DNA of 64,000 nt from Paenibacillus sp. HW567 (GTDB taxonomy: Bacteria; Bacillota; Bacilli; Paenibacillales; Paenibacillaceae): assembly GCF_000374185.1 (NCBI RefSeq), contig NZ_KB910518.1, positions 5,722,886 through 5,786,885 of the forward strand, written 5' to 3'. The position numbers and the translations under genes were made by a program. Shown here one piece after another: positions 7,594 to 16,486 of the stretch (position 1 is its first letter; every line of letters begins with the position of its first letter). Below the pieces are notes generated by a model. The model was not told where the DNA came from, did no database searches, and worked only from the letters and a program-made list of their open reading frames with translations.

Positions 7594-8412
7594 ATGAATA
7601 TACTTAAGACCGCTGTGCTGACACTGCTGTCGCTGCTGTTCATGCTGCCGCTGTCGGCCGTTCCTGCAGGAGCTTCCGGGACGGAGCTGACCACTTCTAT
7701 TCAGGCCGCTTTTGAGCTGACCGCCGCAGTCGCGGATTCTTCCGCAAGAGCAAATCTGAAGAGCCAATACAGTGCTCTAACGGTCTTGTCAGCGCAATAT
7801 GACAGCCGAGAAGACCAGCTCCGCAAGCTTCATGACGGCAACACACAGTCACTCCTTGTAGTGAAGGAACAAATTAAGACTATTGATCAGGCCACCGTGA
7901 CCAAGCTTACTGCTGTGGTTGCCAGCACCAAGAGCCGCTATCAGCCGCTTTTTGATCAATACAGTGCGCTTAATAACCGTATTTCCCTGCTTAAAGGCAT
8001 GAAGGACAAGACACTGAATTCCGTACTGCGGACCCAGTCAGAAGCAATGAGGCTTCTCGTCCAGCTCGCACGCCAGGATATCCGCGATAAAGAGGCACAG
8101 CTTAAGGCCGCCAAGGAGGCCCGGTCTAAGAAGATGGCTGCGGTACGCAAGACATTGGCCGGGATTGAAAGTCCGCAGGCGGCAATCAAATCCCAGAAAA
8201 GTGTGGCCTCGGCCCTGAACAAGCGATTGTCTGCGGATTGGAGCGGCTTCAAGACCGCCATCCGCAGGCAGAATCCTGTCCTGGCGGGACCGTCCTTGTC
8301 TGCACTTGTCTCCTGCCACCGGCAAATTGCGGCCAGCAAGCTCAAGCTCATTGAGCTTGAGCAAAAGGTTGCCGGGATCATCGCTGCCGCCGCTAAGCAA
8401 ATCGCCGCCTGA
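7594..8412 (+). CDS. Secreted coiled-coil protein of unknown function
   Basis: A 272-residue protein starting at ATG 7594, with GGAGG 6 bp upstream; an open frame extends further upstream but runs through the leader terminator and has no ribosome site. Residues 1-27 are a signal peptide (TAVLTLLSLLFMLPLSAVPAGASG) with likely cleavage after AGA. The rest is almost entirely helical and rich in Lys, Ala, Gln and Leu, with long heptad-like stretches, for example around SEAMRLLVQLARQDIRDKEA. No enzyme motif is recognised. It probably acts at the cell surface. The next gene follows 84 bp later on the same strand and may be co-transcribed. Confidence 0.8.
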   Translation: MNILKTAVLTLLSLLFMLPLSAVPAGASGTELTTSIQAAFELTAAVADSSARANLKSQYSALTVLSAQYDSREDQLRKLHDGNTQSLLVVKEQIKTIDQATVTKLTAVVASTKSRYQPLFDQYSALNNRISLLKGMKDKTLNSVLRTQSEAMRLLVQLARQDIRDKEAQLKAAKEARSKKMAAVRKTLAGIESPQAAIKSQKSVASALNKRLSADWSGFKTAIRRQNPVLAGPSLSALVSCHRQIAASKLKLIELEQKVAGIIAAAAKQIAA

Positions 8413-8496
8413 TTCCACCGGCGGCTGTGTCTTCCTCCTGCCGGCCGGCATATGTTAGGTAAAGAGCTGATCAAGCGGACGGAGGAGGCTTGTACC

Positions 8497-9594
8497 ATGC
8501 ATATTTGTATTATTGCGCCGGAGAAGTTCCCTATGCCGGGAGACGGCTCCGTGGAAATCTGCATATGGGCAATTGCCAGAAAGCTGGCCCGCCAGCACAA
8601 GGTCACTGTATTGAGCAGGAAGTCACCCGGACTGCCTGAATCCGCAGAAGTAGAGCAGGTACGCATCATCCGTCTGTCTTCAGGCAGTCCTGAACGGTAT
8701 CTTGCCTCCGTTCTGGCCTTTTTGGAGGAGCAACGCTTCGATGTGATTCAGGTGGATAACCGCCCGCTGCTGATGGCCGCCGTAAAGCGGCGGCAGCCGC
8801 ACACGCCGGTGCTCCTGTTCCTCCACTCCCTGACCTTCGTCCCGGCGGACTCCAGAATCGCCCGCAGCTTGAACAGAGCAGATCTTATCGCCGCCAACAG
8901 TCACTCTCTGCAGCAGCGGCTCTCCCGGCGCTTCCCCGGCCTGAGCAAGGTCATTCGTGTTGTGCCGCTGGGCGCCGACCTGACCCGCTTCTCCCCCCTG
9001 GAGACTTCGGAGAAGCTGCATATCCGCAGCTTGTGCCAGCTTCCGCCTGTGTTCACCGTACTTTTCGTCGGCCGGGTAATTCCCCGCAAGGGGGTTCCCG
9101 TGCTGATTAGAGCCGTGCGCCTGTTGAACACAAAATTACCGGCTCAACTGGTAATTGCAGGTGGAGGCAAACCGCCGTATATCCGGCGGCTTAAGCAATT
9201 GGCACGCCGGCTGGGAGTTTCCGTGTTTTTTACGGGAAACATTGCCCACGAAGAGATTCACCGCCTGTATCAGGCCGCTGACTGCTTCGTCTGCCCGTCC
9301 CAAAGACACGAGTCCTTCGGACTGGTGAACGTGGAGGCGATGGCCTCCGGTCTGCCGGTCATCGCCTCTAATATTGGCGGCATCCGGGAGATCATTATAT
9401 CCGGCCACAACGGATATTTGGTGGATCGTTACCGTGAGGCGGCACCCTTCGCCAGACGGCTGCTGCAGCTCGGGCGCGAACCGCAGCGCGCAGCCGGGAT
9501 CGGGCTGCAGGGGCGCAGCGATGCGCTGCAGACCTTCGGGTGGGAGCATACGGCGGCGGCGCTGGAGGAGCTGTACCGTTCTCTTTTACCGTAG
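8497..9594 (+). CDS. Glycosyltransferase family 4 (CotSA-like)
   Basis: A 365-residue GT-B fold glycosyltransferase. The N-terminal domain opens MHICIIAPEKFPMPGDGSVE; the C-terminal nucleotide-sugar half has FVGRVIPRKGVPVLI and the family EX7E motif in HESFGLVNVEAMASGLPVIA. The start at ATG 8497 is preferred because GGAGGAGG lies 8 bp upstream. The N-terminus resembles spore-coat glycosyltransferases (CotSA group), so a role in decorating spore or cell-surface polymer is plausible but inferred. No membrane segment. It follows the secreted coiled-coil protein gene in the same direction. Confidence 0.85.
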   Translation: MHICIIAPEKFPMPGDGSVEICIWAIARKLARQHKVTVLSRKSPGLPESAEVEQVRIIRLSSGSPERYLASVLAFLEEQRFDVIQVDNRPLLMAAVKRRQPHTPVLLFLHSLTFVPADSRIARSLNRADLIAANSHSLQQRLSRRFPGLSKVIRVVPLGADLTRFSPLETSEKLHIRSLCQLPPVFTVLFVGRVIPRKGVPVLIRAVRLLNTKLPAQLVIAGGGKPPYIRRLKQLARRLGVSVFFTGNIAHEEIHRLYQAADCFVCPSQRHESFGLVNVEAMASGLPVIASNIGGIREIIISGHNGYLVDRYREAAPFARRLLQLGREPQRAAGIGLQGRSDALQTFGWEHTAAALEELYRSLLP

Positions 9595-9821
9595 TCGCAA
9601 TAGAGGTTGTTGATCCTCCTTCAGCCGTCTCCCTGCTATGTAACACTCTGTAGCAAGGAATTTGTGATCTTATCGCCGGATACAGCGACAGTTAAGCTTA
9701 TGCTCAAAATGCGAGCGTTCCCATAAAGTAAATGTATTACTGTTATGCCGCAAGGACCTTGGCAATCCCCTACACAGCCCATCCGCTGTAGAACGGGGGC
9801 ATCATTATCAGCTCCCACAGC

Positions 9822-9881
9822 AAAAGGCAGCAAGTGCCTGCCGGATACAGGGTTCCTGTCCAGCGGTGCAGCTTGCTGCCT
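9822..9881 (-). terminator. Long-stem terminator after DUF445 gene
   Basis: Minus strand: GGCAGCAAG pairs with CTTGCTGCC (arms at 9880-9872 and 9834-9826), with an inner GGACAGG/CCTGTATCC stem, followed by TTTTGCT. The rest of the 9595-9901 gap shows no convincing gene; one minus-strand open frame starts inside this hairpin. Confidence 0.65.
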
Positions 9882-9901
9882 CTTCATCTTCTAATCTATC
9901 T

Positions 9902-11143
9902 TCAAAACATCTGAATAACGGTAAGCACAAGCCCCACGACAAAGCCGCATACTGCGCCGTTGACCCGAATCCACTGCAGGTCCTTGCCCACCTTCTCCTC
10001 CAGCATATTCACGAGACTGGCATCATCCATCTGATCGAGATTCTCCTTAACCAGAAGTCCCAGCCGATAGTGGTTAGCCTCTACGAAGGCGATTAAGGAC
10101 CCGCGAATCCGCTCTTCCCAGCCTTGAATCCATTGCTCCTCTTTGGCGATACGGCGGGCCAGCTTGGCATACAGCCCAAACAGCTTGCGTCCGCCGGCAG
10201 CCCGCTCCTCTTCCAGCAGTTCAATGGCCTTGCCGCGAAAATGCTCGAGCTGCTCCTGAAGAAATGCCGTGACGGCCTCGCCCTGAAGCTCATTCAGTGC
10301 CCAGTCCTTAATTCTGGCAATCCGCGCCTCGTCATTTACCAGTTGGAAGATGGCAACACGGATCTCCCGGATTATCTCATCGCGGTACGGGCTGTCCTCC
10401 TCACGGAAGTCACGGATGCCGGACTGGAGCATGCCCTGCAGCATTTCCCCCAGCATGTCGGCATCCACAAATCCGACAAAGGCTTGAAAAGCCATACCCT
10501 TAAGTCCACCGAGCTTCACTTCGGCCAGCTTCTCACTGGCGATCTTGCCGAGCATAGCCCGTGTTGCGGGACGGGCGGTCCAGCCGGAGATCCCTTCGAG
10601 CGCATAATCCAGAGCGGCGACATCCTTGCCGTCGTTCATGAGCCTGGTGGTAATTTTATCTGCGGTAACCCCTAGCTCAGCTTCGCGGATATAGTCGGCC
10701 ACAGCCGACTGAAGATACGGAACAGCCTGCTCTACCGGAAGCTTCCGTACGAAGCTGCTAAGCTGGTCCAGCATTTCGGCCCGTGCTTTTTTTCTGGCGA
10801 GCAGCCGGGTCAGCATCTTGCCGCCCAGTGATACAATGCGGACTTTACGCAGCTTGTTCTCGATGCTCGCCTTGTTCAGCAGTTCATTCTCCATTGCGGA
10901 GATCAGCGACTGAATAATTTTATCCCGATTCTTCAGCAGCAGAGAGGTATGTGGAATCGGCAGGCCGAGCGGGTGACGGAACAGCGCAGTGACTGCGAAC
11001 CAGTCGGCAATCCCCCCTACAAGCCCGGCTTCAAAGCCGCCCCTAAGCAGCTCAACCGCCAGATTTTCCGGCAAAAACAGTGTAATCAGAAAACCGCAGG
11101 CCATCACAGCCAGCGAGATTGTGGCTAAATTCCTGGATTTCAT
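9902..11143 (-). CDS. DUF445 family membrane protein
   Basis: A 413-residue protein of the DUF445 (YjiN-like) family. It has an N-terminal membrane helix (LATISLAVMACGFLITLFL), the signature GGFEAGLVGGIADWFAVTALFRHPLGLPIPHTSLL, a long helical middle region (about residues 90-380) and a C-terminal membrane helix (GAVCGFVVGLVLTVIQMF). The function is unknown; both ends are probably membrane-anchored with the helical part on one side. GGGGG lies upstream of the ATG. The gene stands alone, divergent from the HAD phosphatase gene and ended by a long-stem terminator. Confidence 0.88.
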   Translation of the reverse strand: MKSRNLATISLAVMACGFLITLFLPENLAVELLRGGFEAGLVGGIADWFAVTALFRHPLGLPIPHTSLLLKNRDKIIQSLISAMENELLNKASIENKLRKVRIVSLGGKMLTRLLARKKARAEMLDQLSSFVRKLPVEQAVPYLQSAVADYIREAELGVTADKITTRLMNDGKDVAALDYALEGISGWTARPATRAMLGKIASEKLAEVKLGGLKGMAFQAFVGFVDADMLGEMLQGMLQSGIRDFREEDSPYRDEIIREIRVAIFQLVNDEARIARIKDWALNELQGEAVTAFLQEQLEHFRGKAIELLEEERAAGGRKLFGLYAKLARRIAKEEQWIQGWEERIRGSLIAFVEANHYRLGLLVKENLDQMDDASLVNMLEEKVGKDLQWIRVNGAVCGFVVGLVLTVIQMF

Positions 11144-11296
11144 TTTTTTGTTCCCCCTTGCTTAATAGCGTGAAACCATAATCCAATATAATCAGTACTT
11201 CAAGCCTATCTCTCATTGTACCACGACTGAACTCCTTTCTGAAAATCGCCCGCAGCCTTTGTCCCGCCGGGAAAAACCCCTTTCATGAAAATGGAT

Positions 11297-11317
11297 TTTT
11301 ATCTTTCAGAGATAAAA
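11297..11317. promoter_or_regulatory. Dyad in divergent promoter region
   Basis: TTTTATCT (11297-11304) and AGATAAAA (11310-11317) form a perfect 8-bp inverted repeat; GATAAAATACAG just downstream contains a plausible -10 (TAAAAT) for the HAD gene at 11364. Operator or structural role is not known. Confidence 0.4.
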
Positions 11318-11363
11318 TGATAAAATACAGACAACTCTAGTACTGGAAAAGGAGAACGACAAC

Positions 11364-12227
11364 ATGCTGATCGCACTGGATATGGACGGAACGCTGCTGA
11401 ATGAGGAGGGCATCATTAGCCCGGAGAACCGCGAGGCCATCGTGCACGCCCAAAGCCTGGGCCACATTGTTATGATCGCTACCGGACGCTCGTATATGGA
11501 CGCCGAACGGCAGCTACGGCTGGCGGATCTGGAATGCCCGGTGGTCAGTCTGAACGGCGCGGCTGTTATTCTGCCGGACCGTACCCTGGCGGGAAGCACG
11601 CCGCTGGACAAGGAGGACATTATTCCCGCCATGCGCTGGATGAATGAAATTCCTGAATTGTATTATGAAGTATACACACAGGATACCGTCTATGTTGAGC
11701 TTGACAAGCGGGTGTATCTGGAGAAGCTCGCAACGCTTAAGGATGAGGAGGTCCCGGAAGACCTGCGCTGGCTGCTGAAGGCAATAGTGGGCAAACAGTT
11801 CCGGCAGGCTGCGGTAACCTATGTGGAGAAGATGGAGGAGGTCTGGAGCAAGGAGGAGAATGTGATCTACAAAACGTTGGCTTTTTCTCTGAACCTGGAT
11901 CTGCTAAAGGAAGCCTCTACGAGATTTGCAGCGATTCCCGGGCTGATCATTACCGCTTCACATGAGAATAATATTGAAATTAACCATAAGGATGCCAATA
12001 AAGGCGCTGGTGTCGGTATGCTGGCGGCGTATTACGGCATTCCTGCGGAGCAAGTGGCGGTCATGGGCGACAGCTACAATGATCTGCCGATGTTCGGGAT
12101 GGCCGGCTACAGAATTGCCATGGAGAATGCCGCGCCGATTCTCAAGGAAACGGCCGACTTTGTTACGCGGAGCAATGCGGAGCATGGTGTGGCTGTGGGG
12201 ATCAGACATCTTTTGGAGATGAAGTGA
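11364..12227 (+). CDS. Cof-type HAD-IIB hydrolase (sugar-phosphate or flavin phosphatase)
   Basis: A 287-residue cytoplasmic HAD phosphatase of the Cof/YidA type. Motif I is LIALDMDGTLLNEEG with the two catalytic Asp residues, motif II is within MIATGRSY, and the C-terminal motifs are KDANKGAGV (Lys) and GDSYNDLPMF (metal-binding Asp). A large C2 cap occupies roughly residues 85-195. The start has AAGGAG 9 bp upstream. The substrate cannot be read from sequence; family members act on sugar phosphates and nucleotide or flavin phosphates. It is a single-gene unit. Confidence 0.9.
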   Translation: MLIALDMDGTLLNEEGIISPENREAIVHAQSLGHIVMIATGRSYMDAERQLRLADLECPVVSLNGAAVILPDRTLAGSTPLDKEDIIPAMRWMNEIPELYYEVYTQDTVYVELDKRVYLEKLATLKDEEVPEDLRWLLKAIVGKQFRQAAVTYVEKMEEVWSKEENVIYKTLAFSLNLDLLKEASTRFAAIPGLIITASHENNIEINHKDANKGAGVGMLAAYYGIPAEQVAVMGDSYNDLPMFGMAGYRIAMENAAPILKETADFVTRSNAEHGVAVGIRHLLEMK

Positions 12228-12236
12228 TTCAGCAGT

Positions 12237-12356
12237 TCAGCGGCGTCCGGTACGGCGGCGTCCGATGTAGTAGATTCCGCCTAAATTTACTGCCAGGCAA
12301 ACAAGGACAGCTACTTTTTCATCCATTGTCAGGGCATCAAGTATGGGAATAAACAC
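12237..12356 (-). CDS. 39-residue single-pass membrane microprotein
   Basis: A short open frame starting at GTG 12356, with a perfect GGAGG 6 bp upstream. It encodes a 39-residue peptide with an N-terminal MFIPILDALTMDEK, a hydrophobic helix (VAVLVCLAVNLGGIYYIG) and an Arg-rich tail (RRRTGRR) that would stay in the cytoplasm. An internal ATG exists 10 codons later without a ribosome site. Its stop lies 9 bp from the convergent HAD gene stop. It follows the 12494-12979 gene in the same direction after 137 bp. Function unknown; the topology resembles small membrane regulators or toxin-like peptides. Confidence 0.55.
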   Translation of the reverse strand: MFIPILDALTMDEKVAVLVCLAVNLGGIYYIGRRRTGRR

Positions 12357-12493
12357 GTGATTCCTCCAAATCTCTTTACGATGGGTAACCTGCCGCAATC
12401 AGCAGATATTTGTATGCAAATTAATGCTTTGTGTAATATTTTAGAACAAACTGTCAAAAAAATGAATATGCAATATATCGCGCGCAGCTTATC

Positions 12494-12979
12494 TTATTTA
12501 AGTTTGAATGTTTTCACGATTTTGGGGACATCGTCATTCACCATACTTGAGAGTATGCGAATGGGTCTGCCGTATTTTTTATAATCATAGTCATCCCCCG
12601 TTTTATCGAGAAACTCTTCAGGAAGCTCTTCAGGAACCGTATAGGCAAAAATCCGCCCACTGCGCGCAGCCAGCCGGGTGATGGGAGATTCATCATACCC
12701 CTGATCACGCCACTGCTTCAGAGTCATGTGGTACACAAGAAAAGTGAGCGCCGATTCGTACACCCTGCCTTTATACTTAAAGAGGAAAAAAACGCCGTAT
12801 TCCGCATCGTTCAGCCGTGTTCTTCTTCTAATGACAGTATAGGTTTTCCATCTGCGGGGCAGCTTGATGCTGAACCCATACTTCGGATCGCTGTACAAGA
12901 AAGATTTCTGCGGACCTGCAAGCGGGACAGAACGGTTCATTTGTGCTGACGGTTTCCTGTTTCTGACGATAATGCCCAT
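12494..12979 (-). CDS. Conserved hypothetical protein, soluble
   Basis: A protein of about 161 residues, not recognised. It is mixed alpha/beta and basic at the N-terminus, with YSDPKYGFSIKLPRRWKTYTVIRR, a pattern seen in small proteins with a PsbP/Mog1-like fold (the 'GFSIKLP..W' start), and ends in MVNDDVPKIVKTFKLK. That fold assignment is a weak impression. No signal peptide is visible. ATG 12979 is favoured, as AGAAAGG lies about 10 bp upstream; GTG codons 3 and 9 bp before it are alternatives. Confidence 0.6.
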   Translation of the reverse strand: MGIIVRNRKPSAQMNRSVPLAGPQKSFLYSDPKYGFSIKLPRRWKTYTVIRRRTRLNDAEYGVFFLFKYKGRVYESALTFLVYHMTLKQWRDQGYDESPITRLAARSGRIFAYTVPEELPEEFLDKTGDDYDYKKYGRPIRILSSMVNDDVPKIVKTFKLK

Positions 12980-13126
12980 CACGATCACACCTTTCTGAAT
13001 ATTGGACCTCTAAACAATAATAGTTAGACTATTCAATGAATCCAGAGTGTGACACCACATCTTATTTGAAAAAAATGCAGACCTGCCGCAAGACTCGGGG
13101 TGCATACATAAACGAAGGTGATTACA

Positions 13127-15460
13127 ATGAACAAGCTTTTATTTCATAACATACCGCTGGGCGCTACCGGCGAGCGTATTCCGCAGGCAAAAATCGCCTC
13201 CGCCCGGACAAGCCGGGAGATGGTGAAGCCGGGGGATAGCGACGCTGCCTACTTCCGCAGGCTGGAGGAGGGCGGAATTCTGCTCAACCTCCCGCAGCTC
13301 GCTGCCGTGCGGCATTATCAGGGGCCGCTGCTGACGCTGGCCGGAGCAGGCTCAGGCAAAACCTCAGTGCTGATCTGCCGTGCCGGGTACTTGATGTCAG
13401 TGCGGGGGATTTCCCCTAGCCAACTGCTGCTGCTGACCTTCTCCAATAAAGCGGCTGCGGAAATGCGCGAACGGATCGCCCTGCTGCCGGGAGTCAGCGA
13501 GAGCGATGCTGCCCGCCTTCAGACCCGCACGTTCCACTCCTTTTGCCTCTATTTCCTGCGCCGCCAGGGGGTCCAGCAGGAGATCTTCAATGAAACGCGC
13601 CGCCAGCATATTCTGCTGAAGCAGATTATGCGTGAGCTGGGGCTGCCTAAGGATGCTTATCCGCCGGAGACACTGCTCGCTCTGCTCTCCTCCTGCAAGA
13701 TGAACCTGAGCGAGCCGGATGCTCTCCCGGAAACGTCAACAGCCGAGAAGGAGATGAAGGCAGTACTGCTGCTCTATGAGCAGTGGAAGACCGACAATTT
13801 CAAAATCGACTTCGACGACGTGCTGCTGCTCGCCTACCGGATGCTGCGGGAGAAGCCGGCGCTGCTGCAGGAGCTGCAAATGAGATTTCTGTACGTGATG
13901 GTCGATGAGTTCCAGGACACCAATGCGCTGCAATATGAGCTTGTCCAAATGATTGCCCATCCGCAGCATAATCTGATGGTCGTCGGCGATGATGACCAGA
14001 CAATCTATTCCTTCAATGGAGCACGCAGCGAGTTCATTCTTGAGTTCGAGAAGCTGTATCCGAATGCCAAGGTGATTACACTCGATATCAATTACCGCTC
14101 CGGCCCCGCGATTGTCGGGCTCGGCAACGGAATTATCCGGCACAATTCGCGCCGGAGATCCAAAACGCTGCAAGCCGCCAAAGACAGCGGCAGCCAGCCC
14201 CGTTATCTGCGCCCGCAGACGGCGGATGAGGAGGCCGGGCAAATCGTGGACCATATTATGAGCGAGGTCGGGAACGGAGCCAGGGAATACAGCGATTTCG
14301 CCTTGCTGTACCGCGCTTCAAGCAGCAACCGGGCTTTGCTGGAGCTGCTGCTCCTGCGGGATATCCCTTACGTTGATTACGGCGAAGGCCAACTGCTCTA
14401 TGAGCATTGGCTGATCTCTCCGGTGCTGGACCATCTGCGGCTGTCGGTCAACCGGCGCAATTTCGCCGCAATGGAGAATATCCTGCCAACCCTCTATCTG
14501 AACCGGGAAAAGGGGATGAACCACATCCGCGGGCTGGAAGCCATTCAGCCAAAGCAGGGACCGCTGATCCATCTGTTGTCGCTGCCGGGCATGGAGGATT
14601 TCAAGGCCGTTAAGCTGCGGGAACGGCTGGAGCTGATCCGCGGCCTCCTTCAGTTGACCCCCGTCCAGGCTATCCGTCAGATCCGTACGGTCTTCTATGA
14701 CTATTTCATTGAAGCCAACGAACGGCATCAGGCCACTCTGCACCGGGAGATGCTGAAAGAAATGCTCGATGAGCTAGAAGCCTCGGCGGAACGGTTCGAC
14801 AGTGTTCCGGTGTTTCTTGAGTTCATTGATAATATTGCCGAGCGCAATGAGCAGAGCCGCCAGCCCGGCCTGAAGGAGCAGGGCAACCGGATTGCGCTGA
14901 TGACCATCCACAAGTCGAAGGGGCTGGAATTCCCGGTGGTCTTCCTGATCGGCGCATCAGAGGGCATTCTTCCCCACAGCTCTGCCCTGGAGGGCGACCG
15001 GCTGAAGGACAGGAGGACAGCCACGACACCTAGCAGCGGAAGCAGCACGGTAATCGTAGGCAATGCAGCCGGTCATGCCGCACTCGAAGAGGAGCGGAGA
15101 CTGGCCTATGTGGCCGTGACCAGAGCGCGGGAGGAGCTGTTCATCAGCTCGCCCGCCAAACACCGGGGCAAGAAAGCGGAGGTCTCCCGCTTCATGCTGT
15201 CCGCCTTCCGCTCTGCCGTCTCCGCTTCTCCGGCCACAGCCCCGGCCGCCATAAGCAGAACACCGGCGGCAAGCTTCCAATCCTCCCGCGCAGCGGCGGG
15301 AGGAAGGACACACACCGTTCCCGTCTGGAATTGCACCGGCAGCGGCTGTCCGGGCTGGACGCGGATGAAGGCTGGCGGTTTGGAGGATCATTTATCCTCC
15401 AAGCCCTGCCCGCTCTGCAGCTCCCCTATGGAAAAAAGCAGCCGTGTAGTTCCGTTGTAA
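13127..15460 (+). CDS. UvrD/PcrA-type superfamily 1 DNA helicase
   Basis: A 777-residue ATP-dependent 3'-5' helicase. Motifs in order: LTLAGAGSGKTSVL (Walker A, about residue 75), LLTFSNKAAAEMRERI (Ia), MVDEFQDTN (II), VGDDDQTIYSFNGA (III), LDINYRSG (IV), ALMTIHKSKGLEFPVVF (V) and AYVAVTRAREELFIS (VI). The C-terminus ends in a CxxxxC...CxxC ribbon (WNCTGSGCPGW, then PCPLCSS), which PcrA lacks, and an Ala/Ser-rich linker. The start at ATG 13127 has AAGGTG 6 bp upstream. It is probably a repair or recombination accessory helicase distinct from the essential PcrA. A 51-bp repeat array follows its 3' end. Confidence 0.9.
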   Translation: MNKLLFHNIPLGATGERIPQAKIASARTSREMVKPGDSDAAYFRRLEEGGILLNLPQLAAVRHYQGPLLTLAGAGSGKTSVLICRAGYLMSVRGISPSQLLLLTFSNKAAAEMRERIALLPGVSESDAARLQTRTFHSFCLYFLRRQGVQQEIFNETRRQHILLKQIMRELGLPKDAYPPETLLALLSSCKMNLSEPDALPETSTAEKEMKAVLLLYEQWKTDNFKIDFDDVLLLAYRMLREKPALLQELQMRFLYVMVDEFQDTNALQYELVQMIAHPQHNLMVVGDDDQTIYSFNGARSEFILEFEKLYPNAKVITLDINYRSGPAIVGLGNGIIRHNSRRRSKTLQAAKDSGSQPRYLRPQTADEEAGQIVDHIMSEVGNGAREYSDFALLYRASSSNRALLELLLLRDIPYVDYGEGQLLYEHWLISPVLDHLRLSVNRRNFAAMENILPTLYLNREKGMNHIRGLEAIQPKQGPLIHLLSLPGMEDFKAVKLRERLELIRGLLQLTPVQAIRQIRTVFYDYFIEANERHQATLHREMLKEMLDELEASAERFDSVPVFLEFIDNIAERNEQSRQPGLKEQGNRIALMTIHKSKGLEFPVVFLIGASEGILPHSSALEGDRLKDRRTATTPSSGSSTVIVGNAAGHAALEEERRLAYVAVTRAREELFISSPAKHRGKKAEVSRFMLSAFRSAVSASPATAPAAISRTPAASFQSSRAAAGGRTHTVPVWNCTGSGCPGWTRMKAGGLEDHLSSKPCPLCSSPMEKSSRVVPL

Positions 15461-15479
15461 CAGGAGCTGCACGGCTGTT
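15431..15479 (-). terminator. Minus-strand terminator left of repeat array 1
   Basis: CAGCCGTG (15439-15446) and CACGGCTG (15470-15477) pair; on the minus strand the stem is followed by CTTTTTTCC. It overlaps the last codons of the helicase and would stop transcripts leaving the repeat array leftwards. Confidence 0.6.
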
Positions 15480-15579
15480 AGTTGGAGTACTAAGAAAGGG
15501 GCGTCCTACTTTCTTGAGCTTCCGATGATTTTGTGGTCGATCTCTCCTTTCATCGCTGCTGAAATAGAGGGATCGACCG

Positions 15580-16073
15580 CTCGCGGCAGCTCCAGCAACG
15601 GCATTTCTGCCGTTGTTCAGCGCCCAGCAGCCCGCAGCGGCTCCGGCAACGGCATTTCTGCCGTTGTTCAGCGCCCAGCAGCCCGCAGCGGCTCCGGCAA
15701 CGGCATTTCTGCCGTTGTTTCAGACCCAGCAGCCCGCGGCAGCTCCAACAACGGCATTTCTGCCGTTGTTCACGCCCAACAGCTCGCGGCGGCTCCAACA
15801 ACGGCATTTCTGCCGTTGTTCAGCGCCCAGCAGCCCGCAGCGGCTCCGGCAACGGCATTTCTGCCGTTGTTTCAGACCCAGCAGCCCGCGGCAGCTCCAA
15901 CAACGGCATTTCTGCCGTTGTTCAACGCCCAGCAGCCCGCGGCGGCTCCGGCAACGGCATTTCTGCCGTTGTTTCACGCCCAGCAGCTCGCGGCGGCTCC
16001 GGCAACGGCATTTCTGCCGTTGTTCAGCGCCCAGCAGCCCGCAGCGGCTCTAGCTACGGCATGCCTTAGCAAC
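15580..16073. repeat. 51-bp tandem repeat array 1 (hairpin minisatellite)
   Basis: Nine copies of AACGGCATTTCTGCCGTTG begin at 15597, 15648, 15699, 15750, 15800, 15851, 15902, 15953 and 16004; the period is 51 bp except one 50-bp unit. A degenerate tenth copy is at about 16055. Each unit has a hairpin (AACGGCA/TGCCGTT around a T-rich loop) plus a GC-rich spacer containing CCCAGCAGCCCGC. Long frames are open on both strands, but none has a ribosome site or protein-like composition, so I treat it as non-coding. It sits between convergent genes and is flanked by terminators. Confidence 0.9.
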
Positions 16074-16074
16074 A

Positions 16075-16117
16075 AAAAAAGTGACCGCCAGCTATTACAG
16101 CAGCGGTCACTTTTAAT
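16075..16117. terminator. Bidirectional terminator right of repeat array 1
   Basis: AAAAAAAGTGACCGC pairs with GCGGTCACTTTT around a 14-nt loop, with T-runs on both strands. It serves the leftward gene at 16192 and any rightward transcript of the array. Confidence 0.75.
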
Positions 16118-16191
16118 AAGCACATTTATGCATTCGGGGTCTCAGAATAACATCTGAGCTGACCCCTGAGCCAAAGCTGTGCAGGGGAGTC

Positions 16192-16428
16192 TCAGGTCCA
16201 GGCCCACAGAAAGCCGTCGCGGTCCCAGGCGATTCTTCCCGCGTGCAGCTTGCGGAAAGCCTTTTTCACATCCTTGGACAATGAGGCATTCCCGTTCTCA
16301 TTTACAAATACAAACTGCTCGCCGAAATTGGCCTTTACGTATTCAATCGCAGCGGTCTGGTACAGGGTTCCCGTAAAGCGGATTTCCTTGACCATCCATT
16401 CCGCCACCTCTTGTGCAGTCGCTTCCAT
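16192..16428 (-). CDS. Small DUF6953-like protein
   Basis: A 78-residue soluble protein resembling the DUF6953 family: AQEVAEWMVKEIRFTGTLYQ, then VFVNENGNASLSKDVKKAFRKL and a tryptophan-rich end (AWDRDGFLWAWT). The ATG at 16428 has AAGGAG 10 bp upstream. The domain is small, helical with a short beta hairpin, and has no known function. Single-gene unit between two terminators. Confidence 0.7.
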   Translation of the reverse strand: MEATAQEVAEWMVKEIRFTGTLYQTAAIEYVKANFGEQFVFVNENGNASLSKDVKKAFRKLHAGRIAWDRDGFLWAWT

Positions 16429-16486
16429 CCGGGTACTGCTCCTTCCAGCAAAATCTTCTAAAATGCTTTCCCATTATAACATGAAT

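Noticed and set aside
9636..9887. Minus-strand frame with a CVGDCQGPCG motif
   Set aside because: It begins inside the long terminator hairpin after the DUF445 gene, lacks a ribosome site and resembles no family I recognise.
15525..16157. Long plus- and minus-strand open frames across repeat array 1 encoding Ala/Pro- or Arg/Cys-rich repeats
   Set aside because: Openness comes from a stop-free 51-bp unit; one unit is 50 bp and shifts the frame; there is no ribosome site and no protein-like composition.
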